A stretch of DNA of 12,129 nucleotides, taken from the NCBI GenBank assembly GCA_002473085.1, contig DKTP01000114.1, positions 3,731 to 15,859 on the forward strand, read 5' to 3'. Below, piece after piece: positions 11,259 through 12,129 of this stretch (the first letter of the stretch is position 1; each line of letters opens with the position of its first letter). The stretch comes from Anaerolineales bacterium UBA7227 (lineage in GTDB: Bacteria; Chloroflexota; Anaerolineae; Anaerolineales; Villigracilaceae). The translations under genes were made by a program, and so were the position numbers. Below the pieces are notes generated by a model. The model was given only the letters and a program-made list of their open reading frames with translations, was not told the origin of the DNA and made no database searches.

Positions 11259-12044
11259 ATGCCGAAGATTCAATCCAACGGGATCAATCTCTACTACGAG
11301 ATTCACGGCGAGGGACAGCCGCTTCTTTTCATCCACGGACTTGGATCCAGTTCCCGCGATTGGGAATTGCAGACGGAGGAGTTTTCCAAATCGTACCGCG
11401 TCATCGTCTTCGACTTGCGCGGGCATGGTCGGTCCGATAAGCCGCGCGGCCCCTACAGCATTCCCATGTTTGCAGCGGATACGGTCGGACTGCTGAAAGG
11501 GTTGGGAGTCGAATCGCCGCACGTCGTCGGTCTTTCGCTGGGAGGCATGATCGCGTTCCAAATGGGGGTGGACGCGCCCGACGCGTTCAAGTCGCTGACC
11601 ATCGTGAACAGCGGCCCTGAGATGGTCGTCCGCACGTTCAAAGAGCGGATATCGGTCTGGCAGAGGCTCGCCGTCACCAGGCTGCTGGGGATGCGGAAAA
11701 TCGGCGAGGTGTTGAGCAAGCGGATGTTTATCAAGCCTGAGCAGGAGGAGATCCGCAGGACTTTTGTAGAACGCTGGGCAGAGAACGACCCGCGCGCCTA
11801 CCTGGACTCGACGCGCGCCATTATCGGCTGGAACGTCAGCGACCGCGTCGGCTCGATCAAATGTCCCATGCTGGTCGTCGCCGCGGACGAGGATTACACG
11901 CCCGTCTCGGTCAAGGAGGCGTACGTCGCGAGGATTCCGGGGGCGCGGCTCGCGGTCATCCCCGATTCGAGACACGCGACGCCGGTGGAACGTCCGCGGG
12001 AGTTCAATCAGGTCTTGCGGGAATTTTTGGAAAGCCTGTCGTAG
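11259..12044 (+). CDS. alpha/beta-fold hydrolase
   Basis: The 261-residue protein has the full alpha/beta-hydrolase layout. The oxyanion segment FIHGLGSSSRDW is at 24-35 and DLRGHGRSDKP at 52-62. The nucleophile elbow GLSLGG (91-96) carries Ser93, the acid is probably Asp212 in AADEDYTP (Asp210 is an alternative), and the base is His239 in DSRHATP. The cap region (about 120-195) has no diagnostic motif. Relatives include carboxylesterases, 3-oxoadipate enol-lactonase and BioH-like enzymes; substrate cannot be told from the sequence. It has no visible signal peptide, so it is cytoplasmic. GAGGAA about 8 bases before the ATG supports the start. It is transcribed away from the sigma operon and has no co-directional partner in the window. 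Confidence 0.95.
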   Translation: MPKIQSNGINLYYEIHGEGQPLLFIHGLGSSSRDWELQTEEFSKSYRVIVFDLRGHGRSDKPRGPYSIPMFAADTVGLLKGLGVESPHVVGLSLGGMIAFQMGVDAPDAFKSLTIVNSGPEMVVRTFKERISVWQRLAVTRLLGMRKIGEVLSKRMFIKPEQEEIRRTFVERWAENDPRAYLDSTRAIIGWNVSDRVGSIKCPMLVVAADEDYTPVSVKEAYVARIPGARLAVIPDSRHATPVERPREFNQVLREFLESLS

Positions 12045-12049
12045 CCTGT

Positions 12050-12129
12050 CCCTAAAATAGGGCGGAACGCCGCGTCATTTGCGCGTTTCCCGCCGGTCTC
12101 TAACGTTCTTTTTAGAACCTATCTCTAAA
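12050..12129 (+). other. non-coding tail after the hydrolase, with inverted repeats
   Basis: CCCTA-AAA-TAGGG (12050-12062) is a tiny hairpin. An imperfect 10-bp stem pairs GGCGGAACGC (12061-12070) with 12083-12094, and TTCTTTTT follows 12 bases later. GTTCT-TTTT-AGAAC (12105-12118) is a third small hairpin. One may serve as a weak terminator, but none has the stem-directly-followed-by-T-run form. No gene is visible before the window ends. Confidence 0.35.

Overview
The window looks like a chromosomal segment of a high-GC bacterium, most plausibly an anaerobic Chloroflexota (Anaerolineae-like). The pointers are the gene mix: two small Sec lipoproteins, a menaquinol-type NrfH/NrfA pair, an orphan MEMO-family protein beside priA, and heptanucleotide tandem repeats. 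The taxonomic call is an inference from style, not from a marker gene. I saw no rRNA, tRNA, CRISPR array, transposase or phage gene. Nearly all the DNA is accounted for by ordinary genes.

Layout. Positions 1-1650 (+ strand): the 3' part of a membrane-anchored protein of unknown function, a PCu(A)C-type copper chaperone lipoprotein, then a DUF6174-like lipoprotein. Both lipoprotein genes are followed by intrinsic terminators. Positions 1666-3664 (+): a regulated promoter drives nrfH-nrfA, the respiratory ammonia-forming nitrite reductase, and ends in a 16-bp perfect bidirectional terminator. Positions 3663-9169 (-): a long run of MEMO-family gene, priA, DUF6159-like membrane protein, phosphoribosyltransferase and Crp/Fnr regulator, with gaps of 3 to 31 bases and an internal promoter before the last three genes. 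Positions 9284-9772 (-): a zinc-ribbon NUDIX hydrolase. Positions 9821-11046 (-): an ECF sigma factor overlapping its putative membrane anti-sigma factor by 4 bases. Positions 11259-12044 (+): an alpha/beta hydrolase.

The most interesting reading is regulatory. Two 16-bp CRP-like palindromes matching at 13 of 16 positions lie at TGTGACTAAAGTCACT (1666-1681) and TGTGACTTAAGTTACA (5769-5784). The first is centred at -41.5 of a promoter lacking a -35 box, before nrfHA (activator geometry). The second covers the predicted start of a good sigma-70 promoter before the operon that encodes the Crp/Fnr regulator (repressor geometry). That regulator keeps the R-E-xxx-R recognition-helix pattern with which E. 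coli CRP reads TGTGA. Together these predict one local regulator that activates nitrite ammonification and represses its own operon.

A second theme is 7-bp tandem repeats: four lie in frame inside priA, within linkers between conserved motifs, and a six-copy array lies upstream of the sigma gene. A third is that memo, priA and the sigma gene lack visible Shine-Dalgarno sequences but have TANAAT boxes 6-7 bases before the ATG, suggesting leaderless transcripts.
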